A stretch of DNA of 64,000 bases from Pseudomonas sp. PSB18. Its GTDB lineage: Bacteria > Pseudomonadota > Gammaproteobacteria > Pseudomonadales > Pseudomonadaceae. A program made the translations under genes and the position numbers. Of this stretch, positions 29,479 to 40,088 are shown one piece after another (positions within the stretch are counted from its first letter, which is position 1; each line of letters begins with the position of its first letter). Location: positions 434,001 to 498,000 of the forward strand of contig NZ_NOIN01000004.1 in NCBI RefSeq assembly GCF_014596565.1, read 5' to 3'. Below the pieces are notes generated by a model. That model saw only the letters and a list, made by a program, of their open reading frames with translations. It ran no database searches and was not told the DNA's origin.

Positions 29479-31062
29479 TTGAGCGACCTCTTAAACCGCC
29501 GCCTGGCCCTGCTCGGCGAGCGCGCCAACCTCTCCCTGCTCGAGCAGTGCCTGCACGGTATCGAACGTGAATGCCTGCGTGTCACGGACAGCGGGCGCCT
29601 GGCGTTGACTCCGCATCCCGAAGCCCTGGGCTCGGCGCTGACCAACGAGCAGATCACCACCGACTATTCCGAGTCGCTGCTGGAGTTCATTACCCCGGCC
29701 CTGGCGGACCCGGCCGATACCCTGAGCAGCCTCGACAGGATCCACCGGTTCGTCTACAGCAAACTCGGTGACGAGTACCTGTGGAGTCCGTCGATGCCGT
29801 GCCCGCTGCCGGCGGAAGAAGAGATCCCGATCGCGTACTACGGCACCTCGAACATCGGTCGGCTCAAGTACGTCTATCGCCAGGGCCTGGCCCTGCGCTA
29901 CGGCAAGACCATGCAATGCATCGCCGGGATCCATTACAACTTCTCCCTGCCGGAAAAACTCTGGCCGCTGCTCCGCCAGGCCGAGGCGGCAGACGTCAGC
30001 GACCGGGATTTCCAGTCGCTGGCCTACATCGCGCTGATCCGTAATTTCCGTCGCTACAGCTGGCTGCTGATGTACCTGTTCGGTGCCTCGCCGGCCCTGG
30101 ACGCCGGTTTCCTGCGCGGTCGCCCGCATCAGTTGGAACAACTGGACCCGGACACCCTGTACCTGCCCTATGCCACCAGCCTGCGCATGAGCGACCTGGG
30201 TTACCAGAGCAACGCCCAGGCTGGCCTGACGCCGTGCTACAACGACCTGGCCAGCTACACCGACAGCCTGCGCAAAGCGGTGGCGACGCCTTATGCACCG
30301 TATGTCGAAGTCGGCACGCATCGGGACGGTGAGTGGGTGCAGCTCAACACCAACATCCTCCAGATCGAAAACGAGTACTACTCCAACATCCGCCCCAAAC
30401 GCGTGACCTACACCGGCGAACGTCCGATCCAGGCCTTGATGGCCCGGGGCATCCAGTACGTTGAAGTACGCTGCCTGGACATCAACCCGTTCCTGCCATT
30501 GGGCATCGACGTCATCGAGTCCCGTTTCCTCGATGCGTTCCTGTTGTATTGCGGCCTCAACGAGAGTCCGTTGTTCGAAAGCAGCGAATGCGGCAATGCC
30601 ACCGACAACTTCCTGACCGTGGTCAAGGAAGGCCGCAAGCCGGGCCTGCAACTGCAACGCCAGGGCCAATCGGTGGACATGCAGGCATGGGCCATCGAAC
30701 TGCTGGAGCAGATCGCGCCGCTGGCGTCGTTGCTCGACCAGAGCCAGGGTGGCGATGCTCACCGCCAGGCCCTGGATGCACAACTGGCGAAGGTCCGGGA
30801 TCCGTCCCTGACCCCATCCGCGCAGGTACTGGCGGCCATGGCGGAACATCAGGAAAGCTTCGCCCAGTTCTCCCTGCGCCAGAGCAAGGCCCACGCCGAG
30901 TTCTTCCGTGCCGAACCATTGCCTGCCCAGGAACAGGCCGCGTTCGAAGCATCCGCTCGCGAATCCCTGGCCCAGCAAGCCGAGCTGGAACAGAACGAAG
31001 TGGGGGATTTCGACGTGTTCGTGGGTTCGTATCAGGCGAGCATTCTGGCGATCAGTAACTAG
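29479..31062 (+). CDS. gshA: Glutamate-cysteine ligase
   Basis: GshA joins glutamate and cysteine in the first step of glutathione synthesis. It belongs to the E. coli-type (class 1) family: GIERECLRV near residue 30, [19 protein letters not shown], and [18 protein letters not shown]. The start is TTG at 29479, because GAAGGA is seven bases before it and homologues begin [17 protein letters not shown] at 29464 would add five unlikely residues. Length is 527 residues. It stands alone, followed by a short palindrome and the tau genes. Confidence 0.95.
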   Translation: MSDLLNRRLALLGERANLSLLEQCLHGIERECLRVTDSGRLALTPHPEALGSALTNEQITTDYSESLLEFITPALADPADTLSSLDRIHRFVYSKLGDEYLWSPSMPCPLPAEEEIPIAYYGTSNIGRLKYVYRQGLALRYGKTMQCIAGIHYNFSLPEKLWPLLRQAEAADVSDRDFQSLAYIALIRNFRRYSWLLMYLFGASPALDAGFLRGRPHQLEQLDPDTLYLPYATSLRMSDLGYQSNAQAGLTPCYNDLASYTDSLRKAVATPYAPYVEVGTHRDGEWVQLNTNILQIENEYYSNIRPKRVTYTGERPIQALMARGIQYVEVRCLDINPFLPLGIDVIESRFLDAFLLYCGLNESPLFESSECGNATDNFLTVVKEGRKPGLQLQRQGQSVDMQAWAIELLEQIAPLASLLDQSQGGDAHRQALDAQLAKVRDPSLTPSAQVLAAMAEHQESFAQFSLRQSKAHAEFFRAEPLPAQEQAAFEASARESLAQQAELEQNEVGDFDVFVGSYQASILAISN

Positions 31063-31085
31063 ATCGCACTTGTCGAGCAAGTCAG

Positions 31086-31112
31086 TGTGGCGAGGGAGCT
31101 TGCTCCCTCGCC
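31086..31112. repeat. Short palindromic repeat after gshA
   Basis: CGAGGGAGCTTGCTCCCTCG at 31091-31110 is a perfect 20-bp palindrome preceded by TGTGG. The same core occurs after tauD at 34781-34800. It probably helps to end gshA transcription. Confidence 0.75.
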
Positions 31113-31236
31113 CGCTCCCGGCGATCAATTTTTTCGCTGATAAGCTTATGCGAAAAAGTTATTTATTTTTGAATTCTTAGATCATTTAGTCTCCTTCAAC
31201 GCCGAACATCCGGCGGCCTGTCGAGGAGCTTTCCCC

Positions 31237-32214
31237 ATGACTTTGAGTTTCCCCCTTCGCCTTCTCGCAGCCGCCTCCCTGGCTGCCGCGAGTCTGTTTG
31301 CCCAAGCCGCCGACCTGACCGTCGCCTACCAGACCACCGTCGACCCGGCCAAGGTTGCCCAGGCCGACGGCACCTATGAAAAAGCCACCCAGGCCAGCAT
31401 CGACTGGCGCAAATTCGATAATGGCGCCGACGTCATTGCCGCCATCGCCTCGGGCGATGTGCAGATCGGTTACCTCGGTTCCAGCCCGCTGACCGCCGCC
31501 ATCACGCGCAAGGTTCCGGTGGAAACCTTCCTCATCGCTACCCAGATCGGCGCCGCCGAGGCCCTGGTAGTCCGCGACGGCTCCGGGATCAACACCCCGC
31601 AGGACCTGATCGGCAAGAAGATCGCCGTACCATTCGTTTCCACTGGCCACTACAGTCTGCTCGCCGCGTTGAAGCACTGGGGTATCGCCCCGTCGCAAGT
31701 CACCGTACTCAACCTCGCGCCACCGGCCATCATCGCCGCCTGGAAGCGTGGCGACATCGATGCCACCTATGTCTGGGACCCGGCCCTGGGCGTGGCCAAG
31801 GAGAACGGCAAGGTACTGATTACCTCGGCGGAGCTGGCCAAATTCGGCGCGCCAACCTTCGATGCCTGGATCGTGCGCAAGGACTTCGCCCAGAAACACC
31901 CTGAAATCGTCACCGCCTTCGCCAAAGTCACCTTGGACGCCTACGCCCAATACCGCAAGGATCCGCAAGCCTGGCTGGCAAACACGGCCAACATCGACAA
32001 GCTGGTGAAACTCTCCGGCGCCAAGGCCAGCGACATTCCGCTGTTGCTGCAAGGCAACGTGTATCCACTGGCGGCGGACCAGGTCGTGAGCCTCGGCGCG
32101 CCGACCACCCAGGCCATCACCAACACCGCTGCGTTTCTCAAGGAGCAAGGCAAAGTGGAAGCGGTCCTGCCCGACTACGCCCCTTACGTCAGCGCCAAAT
32201 ACATCACTCACTGA
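31237..32214 (+). CDS. tauA: Taurine ABC transporter substrate-binding protein
   Basis: TauA is the periplasmic receptor for taurine import under sulfur limitation. A signal peptide ([20 protein letters not shown], cleavage near 25) precedes a solute-binding fold with [39 protein letters not shown] and TYVWDPALG. Length is 325 residues. The protein contains no Met after the initiator and no Cys, a strong sulfur-sparing signature. It is first in tauABCD. The leader has an AT-rich tract with the palindrome ATAAGCTTAT at 31140-31149, which could be a CysB-type control site. Confidence 0.94.
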   Translation: MTLSFPLRLLAAASLAAASLFAQAADLTVAYQTTVDPAKVAQADGTYEKATQASIDWRKFDNGADVIAAIASGDVQIGYLGSSPLTAAITRKVPVETFLIATQIGAAEALVVRDGSGINTPQDLIGKKIAVPFVSTGHYSLLAALKHWGIAPSQVTVLNLAPPAIIAAWKRGDIDATYVWDPALGVAKENGKVLITSAELAKFGAPTFDAWIVRKDFAQKHPEIVTAFAKVTLDAYAQYRKDPQAWLANTANIDKLVKLSGAKASDIPLLLQGNVYPLAADQVVSLGAPTTQAITNTAAFLKEQGKVEAVLPDYAPYVSAKYITH

Positions 32215-32240
32215 TCGCCAGGAAAAAGGGAGTCACTGCA

Positions 32241-33035
32241 ATGGCCTTGCTACAGCTGGAGCGCATCGGCGCACAGTATCCCGGGGCATCGGAAGCCGTG
32301 TTGACGGATATTTCACTGACCCTGGGGCCGCAACAATTGCTGGTTGCCCTGGGTCCGTCCGGCAGCGGCAAGACCTCGCTGCTGAACCTGATCGCCGGGT
32401 TCGTCCAGCCCAGCGCCGGGCAGATCACCCTGGACGGCGTGCCAGTCCTGGGGCCCGGCGCCGAACGCGGCGTGGTGTTCCAGGACGACGCGCTGTTGCC
32501 TTGGCAGGATGTGCTGGCAAACGTCGGGTTCGGCCTGGAGCTGGCCGGGGTCGCCAGGGAACCGCGCGAAACCCGCGCCCGGGAGATGCTCGCCTTGGTG
32601 GGCCTGGCCGGTTTCGAGGGACGCCGTGTCTGGCAGCTCTCCGGTGGTCAGAAGCAGCGCGTCGGCCTGGCCCGGGCACTGGCGGCCGACCCTCGCGTGC
32701 TGCTGATGGACGAACCCTTCGGCGCGCTGGACGCGTTCACCCGTGAACAGATGCAAGAGCTGTTGCTGCAGGTCTGGCAACGCACTGCCAAACCGGTGTT
32801 CCTGATTACCCATGACATCGAAGAGGCCGTGTTCCTCGCCACCGAACTGATCCTGCTGGCGCCCAACCCGGGGCGGATTGTCGAACGGCTGAGCCTGGAC
32901 TTCAGCCGGCGCTACGGGGCCGGGGAGTCGGCGCGATCGATCAAGTCCGACCCTCGCTTCATCGACATCCGTGAACACGTGCTTGCCAAAGTGTTCGCCC
33001 AACGCAGCGTCACCCGACACCAGGAGCCGGTATGA
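32241..33035 (+). CDS. tauB: Taurine ABC transporter ATP-binding protein
   Basis: TauB supplies ATP hydrolysis for taurine uptake. Walker A is GPSGSGKTS near residue 40, the Q-loop lies in [12 protein letters not shown], the ABC signature is [15 protein letters not shown] and Walker B is [12 protein letters not shown]. Length is 264 residues, with only four Met and no Cys. It begins 26 bases after tauA and its stop overlaps tauC by four bases. AAAGGG precedes the ATG. Confidence 0.94.
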   Translation: MALLQLERIGAQYPGASEAVLTDISLTLGPQQLLVALGPSGSGKTSLLNLIAGFVQPSAGQITLDGVPVLGPGAERGVVFQDDALLPWQDVLANVGFGLELAGVAREPRETRAREMLALVGLAGFEGRRVWQLSGGQKQRVGLARALAADPRVLLMDEPFGALDAFTREQMQELLLQVWQRTAKPVFLITHDIEEAVFLATELILLAPNPGRIVERLSLDFSRRYGAGESARSIKSDPRFIDIREHVLAKVFAQRSVTRHQEPV

Positions 33036-33871
33036 GCAGCTATGAAATCCCGGCGGTGGCCAGCGAACCCCTAACCGGAAAACCAGCGCGCCGCTTCCGG
33101 CATCCCCTGAGCACGCGCCGGATCAGCGGCCTGACGCTGATCACGCTGCTGGTCCTGTGGTGGGCGATGACGGCAAGCGGGCTGGTCGAACCGTTGTTCC
33201 TGCCCTCGCCTTCCGCCGTGCTGCAAAAAGGCTGGCTGCTGGCGACCAGTGGCTATATGGACGCCACGCTCTGGCAGCACCTGGGCGCGAGCCTCGGACG
33301 GATCGGCCTGGGCTTGTTGTTGGCCGTGCTGACAGCGGTGCCGGTGGGCATTGCCATTGGCTCCAGCCGTATCGCTCGGGGCGTGTTCGATCCGTTGATC
33401 GAGTTCTATCGGCCGATTCCGCCGCTGGCCTACCTGCCGCTGATCGTGATCTGGTGCGGCATCGGCGAATTGTCGAAGGTGCTGCTGATCTACCTGGCGA
33501 TTTTTGCCCCGATTGCCATCGCCACCGCCACCGGTGTGCGCACGGTCGACCCGGCCAAGGTACGGGCCGCGCAATCCCTGGGCGCGACGACGGCACAGTT
33601 GATTCGCCACGTGATCCTGCCCAGCGCCCTGCCTGACATTCTCACCGGCATTCGCATCGGCCTGGGTGTGGGCTGGTCGACACTGGTGGCCGCCGAACTG
33701 ATCGCCGCCACCAGCGGCCTGGGGTTCATGGTGCAGTCAGCAGCGCAGTTCCTGGTCACCGATGTGGTGGTGCTGGGGATCCTGGTCATCGCACTCATCG
33801 CCTTCGCCATGGAAATGAGCTTGCGAGCTGTGCAACGCAAACTGGTGCCGTGGCATGGCCAGGCCCATTGA
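33032..33871 (+). CDS. tauC: Taurine ABC transporter permease
   Basis: TauC is the inner-membrane subunit of the taurine importer. Six hydrophobic segments are visible (for example [37 protein letters not shown] and [16 protein letters not shown]). The permease EAA loop runs [29 protein letters not shown]. Length is 279 residues. The ATG at 33032 overlaps the tauB stop, so translation is coupled. Confidence 0.94.
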   Translation: MSSYEIPAVASEPLTGKPARRFRHPLSTRRISGLTLITLLVLWWAMTASGLVEPLFLPSPSAVLQKGWLLATSGYMDATLWQHLGASLGRIGLGLLLAVLTAVPVGIAIGSSRIARGVFDPLIEFYRPIPPLAYLPLIVIWCGIGELSKVLLIYLAIFAPIAIATATGVRTVDPAKVRAAQSLGATTAQLIRHVILPSALPDILTGIRIGLGVGWSTLVAAELIAATSGLGFMVQSAAQFLVTDVVVLGILVIALIAFAMEMSLRAVQRKLVPWHGQAH

Positions 33872-33920
33872 GACCGAATGACCACGCCGACCATTCGGCG
33901 CCCAATCCAGGAAAACAACG

Positions 33921-34763
33921 ATGAGCCACCCAACCGTCACCCCGTTGAGTATCGCCCTCGGTGCGCAGATCAGCGGGATCGATATCAGCCAGCCGCTGGG
34001 CATGGAACAACGGGATTTCATTGAGCAGGCATTGCTCGAACACCAGGTATTGTTCTTTCGGGACCAGCCCATCGACCCGGTCCAGCAGGCACGCTTCGCC
34101 GCCTGTTTTGGCGACCTGCATATTCACCCCATCTACCCCAATGTGCCCGGGCAGCCCGAAGTGCTGGTGCTCGACACGGCTGTCACCGATGTTCGCGACA
34201 ACGCCGTCTGGCACACCGACGTGACCTTCCTGCCGACCCCGGCCATGGGGGCGGTGCTCAGCGCCAAACTATTGCCGGCGTTCGGTGGCGATACCTTATG
34301 GGCCAGCGGCATTGCCGCCTACGAAGCCTTGTCGGCACCGTTGAAAAGCCTGCTGCAAGGCCTGACGGCCACCCACGATTTCACTCGATCCTTTCCTCTG
34401 GAGCGCTTTGGTCATACCGCCGCGGACCAGGCTCGTTGGGAAGAAACACGACGGAAAAACCCACCGCTGTCCCATCCGGTGGTTCGCACCCATCCGGTGA
34501 GCGGTCGCCGGTCGCTGTTCGTCAACGAAGGCTTTACCACACGCATCAATGAGCTGTCCGAAACCGAAAGCGAAGCCATTCTGAAACTGCTGTTCGCCCA
34601 TGCCACCCGCCCGGAGTTCACCCTTCGCTGGCGCTGGCAGGTCAATGACGTGGCGTTCTGGGACAACCGCGTGACCCAGCATTTCGCCGTGGACGACTAC
34701 CGCCCTGCCCGACGCGTGATGCACCGGGCGACGGTGCTGGGGGATGTGCCGTTTTTCGAATAA
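33921..34763 (+). CDS. tauD: Taurine dioxygenase
   Basis: TauD is the Fe(II)/2-oxoglutarate dioxygenase that hydroxylates taurine and releases sulfite and aminoacetaldehyde. The metal facial triad is complete: His98 and Asp100 in VWHTDVTF and His254 in [10 protein letters not shown]. Arg269 in VMHRATVLG binds 2-oxoglutarate. Length is 280 residues. It lies 49 bases after tauC and ends the tau operon, just before a palindromic terminator-like repeat. Confidence 0.95.
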   Translation: MSHPTVTPLSIALGAQISGIDISQPLGMEQRDFIEQALLEHQVLFFRDQPIDPVQQARFAACFGDLHIHPIYPNVPGQPEVLVLDTAVTDVRDNAVWHTDVTFLPTPAMGAVLSAKLLPAFGGDTLWASGIAAYEALSAPLKSLLQGLTATHDFTRSFPLERFGHTAADQARWEETRRKNPPLSHPVVRTHPVSGRRSLFVNEGFTTRINELSETESEAILKLLFAHATRPEFTLRWRWQVNDVAFWDNRVTQHFAVDDYRPARRVMHRATVLGDVPFFE

Positions 34764-34775
34764 TCCCCAATCCTA

Positions 34776-34805
34776 TGTGGCGAGGGAGCTTGCTCCCTCG
34801 CCACA
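34776..34805. repeat. 30-bp perfect palindrome between tauD and a convergent gene
   Basis: The sequence from TGTGGCGAGGGAGC to its exact complement is fully self-complementary, with core CGAGGGAGCTTGCTCCCTCG. It separates tauD from the convergent aldo-keto reductase gene and could work as a terminator-like element for both. Confidence 0.85.
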
Positions 34806-34828
34806 GAGTCTGTGTTCAGATTTGGGGA

Positions 34829-35866
34829 TTACTCCGCCGACGAAGGCTTCTCCCAGAGATTGATACCGCCTTCCTGGGCAAACCGGTCGATCTCCGCCAG
34901 TTCTTCGGCATTGAAGCTCAGGTTCTGCAGCGCCCCGACGTTCTCGACGATCTGCTCCGGGCGGCTGGCGCCGATCAGGGCAGACGTGACCCGAGGATCG
35001 CGCAGGGTCCAGGCCAGGGCCATTTGTGCCAGGCTTTGGCCGCGTCGCTGAGCGATCTCGTTGAGGGCGCGCACGTGGGCGATGTTTTCCTCCGACAGAT
35101 GCGAAGCCTGCAACGAACCGCCACCCGGACGATTGACCCGTGCATCGGACGGAATACCCTTGAGGTACTTGTCCGTGAGCAGACCCTGGGCCAGTGGGGT
35201 AAAGGCGATCACGCCGGTACCCAATTCGTCGGTGGCGTCCAGCAGGTCTTTTTCCACCCAGCGGTTGAGCAGGTTGTAGGCTGGCTGGTGGATCAGCAAC
35301 GGGATTTTCCACTCCTTGAGCAACGCAGCCATTTCCCGGGTCTTTACGCCGGAATAGGAAGAAATACCGACGTACAACGCCTTGCCTTGTTGTACTGCCG
35401 TCGCAAGGGCGCTGGCGGTTTCTTCCAGCGGGGTATCCGGATCGAAGCGGTGGGAATAAAAGATATCCACATAGTCGAGTCCCAGGCGTTGCAGGCTCTG
35501 ATCGAGGCTGGCCAACACGTACTTTCGCGACCCGCCACCCTGGCCATACGGTCCGGGCCACATGTCCCAACCGGCCTTGCTGGAGATGATCAACTCGTCG
35601 CGGTAGTGCTTGAAGTCCTCACGCAACAACCGACCGAAATTGATCTCGGCGCTGCCGTAGGGCGGGCCGTAGTTGTTCGCCAGGTCGAAGTGGTTGATGC
35701 CCAGGTCAAACGCCGTGCGCAGCAAGGCACGCTGAGTGTCGATCGGCGTGCTGTCGCCGAAGTTGTGCCACAACCCCAGCGACAACGCCGGCAACACCAA
35801 CCCGCTGCGACCAACGCGGCGATAGGGAATGGACTCGTAGCGATTTTCAGCAGCGATGTAGGTCAT
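34829..35866 (-). CDS. Aldo-keto reductase, YghZ/L-glyceraldehyde-3-phosphate reductase type
   Basis: A 345-residue NADPH-dependent aldo-keto reductase. HFDLANNYGPPYGSAE holds the catalytic Asp and Tyr and ISSKAGWDMWPGPYGQGGGSRKY the catalytic Lys. SHRFDPDTPLEETASAL and the C-terminal IGASRPEQIVENVGAL cofactor loop are typical of the YghZ (Gpr) group, which detoxifies methylglyoxal and reduces L-glyceraldehyde-3-phosphate. The start at 35866 (MTYIAAENRYESIPYRR) is chosen by family fit over an ATG eight codons earlier. Confidence 0.9.
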   Translation of the reverse strand: MTYIAAENRYESIPYRRVGRSGLVLPALSLGLWHNFGDSTPIDTQRALLRTAFDLGINHFDLANNYGPPYGSAEINFGRLLREDFKHYRDELIISSKAGWDMWPGPYGQGGGSRKYVLASLDQSLQRLGLDYVDIFYSHRFDPDTPLEETASALATAVQQGKALYVGISSYSGVKTREMAALLKEWKIPLLIHQPAYNLLNRWVEKDLLDATDELGTGVIAFTPLAQGLLTDKYLKGIPSDARVNRPGGGSLQASHLSEENIAHVRALNEIAQRRGQSLAQMALAWTLRDPRVTSALIGASRPEQIVENVGALQNLSFNAEELAEIDRFAQEGGINLWEKPSSAE

Positions 35867-35985
35867 CGAAGGCTCTCTGTTCGGGGACAATGCGGATGGC
35901 AGAAGCTAACATTTCACAGACGCATCGTTCAGCTCGAAAGTTCGCGTAGTCGTCGTGAAAGCGACAGGATCGCAGCGAGATCCAA

Positions 35986-36075
35986 TGTGGGAGCGAGCCT
36001 GCTCGCGATGGCGGTGGGACAGGCGATGATACGTCGGCTGATAAGGCCTCATCGCGAGCAGGCTCGCTCCCACAG
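35986..36075. repeat. REP doublet
   Basis: TGTGGGAGCGAGCCTGCTCGCGAT at 35986-36009 and its complement ATCGCGAGCAGGCTCGCTCCCACA at 36051-36074, about 41 bases apart. It lies between the LysR gene and the aldo-keto reductase gene, both on the minus strand, where it can act at the 3' end of the LysR mRNA. Confidence 0.92.
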
Positions 36076-36088
36076 GCGGCGATTAGCG

Positions 36089-36979
36089 CTAACGCGCCTC
36101 GGCAAACACCTCCGTCACCCAATCCACAAACACCCGCACCCGCGGCGAAAGGTGACGGTTGTGCGGGTAGAGCACCGATATCGGCATGGGCGGCGGCGGG
36201 GTGGCCGTGAGGATTTCCTGGACCAGGCCCTGCTGGATCTGCGTTTCCATCCGATAGCGCGGGCATTGGATCAGGCCCAGGCCGGCGATGGCCGAGGCGG
36301 CGTAGATTTCGGCACCGAACACCGAGAGCGCACCCTCGATAGCCACTTCCTTGAGTTCGCCTTCAACCATGAACTCGAACGGATATTGTTTGGCGGTGGT
36401 GCGCGACACGTAGTTCACCGCCCGGTGCCGGCCCAGGTCGTCGAGGCTTTTCGGTTCGCCGTACTGACGCAAATAGGCGGGGCTGGCACAGGTGATCTGT
36501 CGCAGGTTGGCGACACGCCGGCCAATCAACGACGAATCCCCCAGCGTGCCGGCCCGCAGCACGCAATCGATCCCTTCGCTGATCAGGTCGACGAAACGAT
36601 CGGCCTCGCTGATGGACAACTCGATGTCCGGGTAACGGGCCATGAATTGTGGCAGCGCCGGGATCACGAAATGCCGGGCCAGGGTACCGTGCAAGTCCAC
36701 CCGCAACCGCCCCTTGGGCGCCACGCTGCGAAACGCCAGTTCGGCCTCTTCGAGTTCCGCCAGCAGTTGAACGCAGCGAGGGTAATAAGCTTCGCCATCC
36801 AGCGTCGGTCGCACCTTCCGGGTGCTGCGCTCCAACAGGCGTACACCCAACCAGGCTTCGAACTGATTGAGGGTATGAGTCAGCGTGGCGCGGGGCAGGT
36901 TCAGGTCATCGGCGGCCAGAGTAAAACTGCTGCGCTCGTAGATGCGCACGAACACCTTCATCGCCTTGACTTGATCCAT
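36089..36979 (-). CDS. LysR-type transcriptional regulator
   Basis: A 296-residue LysR regulator with the HTH FTLAADDLNLPRATLTHTLNQFEAWLGVRLLERSTR and a C-terminal effector-binding domain (LRVDLHGTLARHFVIPALPQF). It is divergent from the SDR gene at 37097 with a 117-base gap, the usual layout of a LysR protein controlling its divergent neighbour. The effector is unknown. Confidence 0.9.
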   Translation of the reverse strand: MDQVKAMKVFVRIYERSSFTLAADDLNLPRATLTHTLNQFEAWLGVRLLERSTRKVRPTLDGEAYYPRCVQLLAELEEAELAFRSVAPKGRLRVDLHGTLARHFVIPALPQFMARYPDIELSISEADRFVDLISEGIDCVLRAGTLGDSSLIGRRVANLRQITCASPAYLRQYGEPKSLDDLGRHRAVNYVSRTTAKQYPFEFMVEGELKEVAIEGALSVFGAEIYAASAIAGLGLIQCPRYRMETQIQQGLVQEILTATPPPPMPISVLYPHNRHLSPRVRVFVDWVTEVFAEAR

Positions 36980-37096
36980 GGCTTGCCGCGCCCTGATTGT
37001 TGGTGGTTATTGAACAGTCAAGGCAACTCTCGTGTATTTATCGGGGTAAGTAAACATGTGAGTCTGGTTCCACTCCACCCAACGAAGGAAACAGCC

Positions 37097-37837
37097 ATGT
37101 CGACTCAAACCGCCAAAGTAGCCATTGTCACCGGAGCGTCCCGCGGCATCGGTGCTGAAATCGCCAAGCAATTGGCCCACGATGGCTTCGCTGTCGCCAT
37201 CAACTACGCCAACAGTGCTACCGAAGCGTCGAAGCTGGTGGTGCAGTTGCGCCAGGCCGGTCACCGGGCCATCGCGATCAAGGCCGATGTGTCTTCCGCC
37301 GCCGACGTTCGCCGGATGTTCGATGAGACGGAGGCGCAACTGGGCAAGGTCGATGTGCTGATCAACAACGCCGGGATCCTCCAGGTGATGCCCCTGGCGC
37401 AGCACAGCGACGAACTGTTCGACCAGACCTTCGCGATCAACACCCGGGGTACGTTCAATACCTTGCGCGAAGCCGCGACCCGCCTCAACGACGGCGGCCG
37501 CATCGTGAACTTCTCCAGCAGTACCGTTGGCCTGAACCTGCCCGGCTATTCGGTGTACATCGCCAGCAAGGCGGCGGTGGAATCGCTGACCCAGGTATTC
37601 GCCAAGGAGCTGCGCGGCCGCCAGATCACCGTCAATGCCATCGCTCCCGGCCCGGTGGCGACCGAACTGTTCATGCACGGCAAGAGCGAAGAACAGATCC
37701 AGCAGTACGCCAAGATGCCGCCCCTGGAACGCCTCGGCCAGCCGGAGGACATCGCCAGCATCCTCTCCTTCCTGGTGAGCCCTGCCGCCGGCTGGGTGAA
37801 CGGTCAGGTCCTGCGGGCCAACGGCGGGCTTGTCTGA
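37097..37837 (+). CDS. Short-chain dehydrogenase/reductase
   Basis: A 246-residue classical SDR. The cofactor loop is VTGASRGIGAEIA, then NNAG, and the catalytic Ser/Tyr/Lys appears as FSSSTVG and YSVYIASKAAVESLT. The C-terminus GWVNGQVLRANGGLV is typical of the FabG-like group. The ATG at 37097 follows GAAGGAA. The same frame is open for more than 2 kb upstream, but that part is antisense to other genes. It is divergent from a LysR gene, and its stop lies 12 bases from the convergent betT stop. The substrate is unknown. Confidence 0.9.
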   Translation: MSTQTAKVAIVTGASRGIGAEIAKQLAHDGFAVAINYANSATEASKLVVQLRQAGHRAIAIKADVSSAADVRRMFDETEAQLGKVDVLINNAGILQVMPLAQHSDELFDQTFAINTRGTFNTLREAATRLNDGGRIVNFSSSTVGLNLPGYSVYIASKAAVESLTQVFAKELRGRQITVNAIAPGPVATELFMHGKSEEQIQQYAKMPPLERLGQPEDIASILSFLVSPAAGWVNGQVLRANGGLV

Positions 37838-37849
37838 GACGCCGCCCGA

Positions 37850-39850
37850 TCAACGCACCAGATGCAGGAACTGCATGTGCCGTTCGTACTGGTCGAGGAT
37901 GTCGTTGATGACCTGCTCCTTGGTATAGCCCACCAAGTCGTAGTCCTGGCTGCCCTCGCTCAAATGTACCTCGGCACGGTAGTAACGACGGTTGTTGATC
38001 TGCTTGGAGCCCATGCCGCCCCGGGCGAAGGATGGCGTGAAGTAGCCGCGCATCTGTACCTGGTAGATGAACGGGTGCTGCTCGCCATGACCGATTTCCA
38101 GGCTGACGCTGTCGTTGGCCGGGTCGGGCTGGGTCATCACCGCCAGCCCCTTCTCGGCGAACACCGCTTTCACCTCCTCGATGGCCGGACGCACCGTGGT
38201 GTCGAGGAAGCGATAGACCTCGTCCCGGGACGGGAAATGCACCGCCTGGCTCAAGCGCTGGCGCCAGCCGCCCTTGCCGCGACGCGAACCCGACACCGGC
38301 GCCAGGGAATGCAATTGCGCGATCTGCTTCTGGGACTCGAGGTGAAACGCTTTGTGCAGGCCCCACATCATCAACAACAGGATCAGCGAGAACGGCAGTG
38401 ACGTCAGCACCACCGCTGATTTCAGCGCATCGATGCTGCCGGAGAACAGCAGCGCACTGGTCACCAGGGCGGTCATCGCCCCCCAGAACACCCGCAGCCA
38501 TTTCGGCCCGTCTTCATCAGCATTGCCGCCCTTGGCCGAGAGCGTTGACAGCACCACGGTGCCGGAATCGGCCGAGGTGACAAAGAACACGAAGCTGATG
38601 AACACCGTGATCGCGATGACCGTCTTGCTCCACGGGTAGGTTTCCAGCAGCAGGTAAAGACTCATCGACGGATTGTCCAGGGCCGACATGCCCAGGGCGC
38701 TCATGCCGTGGTTGAGTACCTGGTCGATGGCGCTGTTGCCGAAGATCGACATCCACGCGAGGGTGAAACCCAAGGGGATCAGCAACACGCCAAACACGAA
38801 TTCACGGATGGTGCGACCACGGGAAATCCGCGCGATGAACAGCCCCACGAACGGCGACCAGGCGATCCACCAGGCCCAATAGAACACCGTCCAGCCCCCC
38901 AGCCAGTCGCTGGGTTTGTCGTAGGCATAGAGATCGAAACTCTTCATCGGCAAGGCGCCGAGGTAATCGCCCACATTCTGGATCAGGGTGTTGAGCAAAT
39001 GCTGGGTGGGCCCGGCAAACAGCACGAACAGCAGCAGCGCGCAGGCCAGCAGCATGTTGATGTCGGACATGACCCGCACGCCCTTATCGACGCCGGCCAC
39101 CGCCACGATGATCGCCGCCCCCATCATCAGCACGATCAGGCCAACCTGAATCCATTGGGTATGCGGAATGCCCAGCAGGTAATCGAGACCGGAATTGAGG
39201 TGCAGGACCCCAAATCCCATGTCGGCGCCGAGGCCGAACACGGTTGCGATGATGCCGAAGCCATCGACGGCATAGCCGATGGGACCGTTGATGCGTTTGC
39301 CGATCAGCGGATACAACGCCGAACGCAGCGCCAGCGGCAGGTTATGCCGATAGGCAAAGTACGCCAGGGCCATGCCGACGAACGCAAACACGCCCCAGCC
39401 GTGCAGGCCCCAATGCAGAAACAGTATCTGCATGGCCTGGCGCGCCGCATCGGCAGTGCCGGCCTCGCCTTGGGGCGGCTGCGCCAGATGGGTCAGCGGC
39501 TCGGAGACGCAAAAGAAGAACAGCGTGATGCTGATCCCGGCGGCGAACAACATGCCGGCCCAGGACAGGTAACTGAATTCGGGCTCGTCGTGGTCGGCAC
39601 CGAGCTTGATCTTGCCGTAGCCGGACAAGGCGGTGACCACCACGAAGACCAGATACAGGGCCATCGCCAGCAGGTAATACCAGCCGACCGTATTGGCCGC
39701 CCAGTTCTGCGCCGCCAGCAGCCAGGCGCCGGCTTGCTCGGGCATGGCAATCACCACCAGGCCGAACAACAGGATAAACGTCGCCGCGAAGTAGAATACC
39801 GGCGGGTTCATGCGGACCAGGCCGCTGGGTGGAAGGGACGAGGCACTCAT
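37850..39850 (-). CDS. betT: BCCT-family choline/betaine transporter BetT
   Basis: A 666-residue secondary transporter of the betaine/choline/carnitine family with about twelve membrane segments. The aromatic signature WTVFYWAWWIAWSPFVGLF near residues 320-340 and GFVWYSL-like helices are typical. A long hydrophilic C-terminal domain of about 150 residues, with LSEGSQDYDLVGY, is the form associated with osmotic activation of BetT. The start at 39850 (MSASSLPPSG) follows GGGGT. A BetI-like operator lies 99 bases upstream. Choline is the likely substrate. Confidence 0.87.
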   Translation of the reverse strand: MSASSLPPSGLVRMNPPVFYFAATFILLFGLVVIAMPEQAGAWLLAAQNWAANTVGWYYLLAMALYLVFVVVTALSGYGKIKLGADHDEPEFSYLSWAGMLFAAGISITLFFFCVSEPLTHLAQPPQGEAGTADAARQAMQILFLHWGLHGWGVFAFVGMALAYFAYRHNLPLALRSALYPLIGKRINGPIGYAVDGFGIIATVFGLGADMGFGVLHLNSGLDYLLGIPHTQWIQVGLIVLMMGAAIIVAVAGVDKGVRVMSDINMLLACALLLFVLFAGPTQHLLNTLIQNVGDYLGALPMKSFDLYAYDKPSDWLGGWTVFYWAWWIAWSPFVGLFIARISRGRTIREFVFGVLLIPLGFTLAWMSIFGNSAIDQVLNHGMSALGMSALDNPSMSLYLLLETYPWSKTVIAITVFISFVFFVTSADSGTVVLSTLSAKGGNADEDGPKWLRVFWGAMTALVTSALLFSGSIDALKSAVVLTSLPFSLILLLMMWGLHKAFHLESQKQIAQLHSLAPVSGSRRGKGGWRQRLSQAVHFPSRDEVYRFLDTTVRPAIEEVKAVFAEKGLAVMTQPDPANDSVSLEIGHGEQHPFIYQVQMRGYFTPSFARGGMGSKQINNRRYYRAEVHLSEGSQDYDLVGYTKEQVINDILDQYERHMQFLHLVR

Positions 39851-39948
39851 GAACGAAGTACCCCGATGTGGGAAACCGTGACAGTCGATAACGGACTCGG
39901 CAAAGGCAAGCCTCCTGTTGTGAGCGGGCAGCAAACCAATGGTTTAAC

Positions 39949-39965
39949 TTGAATGAACGTTCAAT
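39949..39965. promoter_or_regulatory. BetI-like operator upstream of betT
   Basis: TTGAATGAACGTTCAAT contains the perfect 10-bp dyad TGAACGTTCA within an extended near-palindrome. It resembles the TTGATTGN-ACGTTCAAT sites recognised by the TetR-family choline repressor BetI. It is about 100 bases upstream of the betT start on the minus strand. The repressor gene is not in this window. Confidence 0.7.
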
Positions 39966-40088
39966 TTAAACATGAATAGGCAGCTAAGGACTAATCGCCG
40001 GTCTCGGCGGTACGTGTCCCACATAGATGACGCCGCTTCGCCTACATTCGTTCAGTGGGGCACCCTAGGTTCCAAATAAACAAATACC

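Noticed and set aside
29491..31128. A 545-codon minus-strand frame
   Set aside because: It is antisense to gshA, whose motifs are intact throughout.
34775..37096. A stop-free plus-strand frame of over 770 codons leading into the SDR gene
   Set aside because: It is antisense to the aldo-keto reductase and LysR genes, shows no family motifs before MSTQTAKVAIVTGAS, and such frames are common in GC-rich DNA. The SDR starts at 37097 with its own GAAGGAA site.
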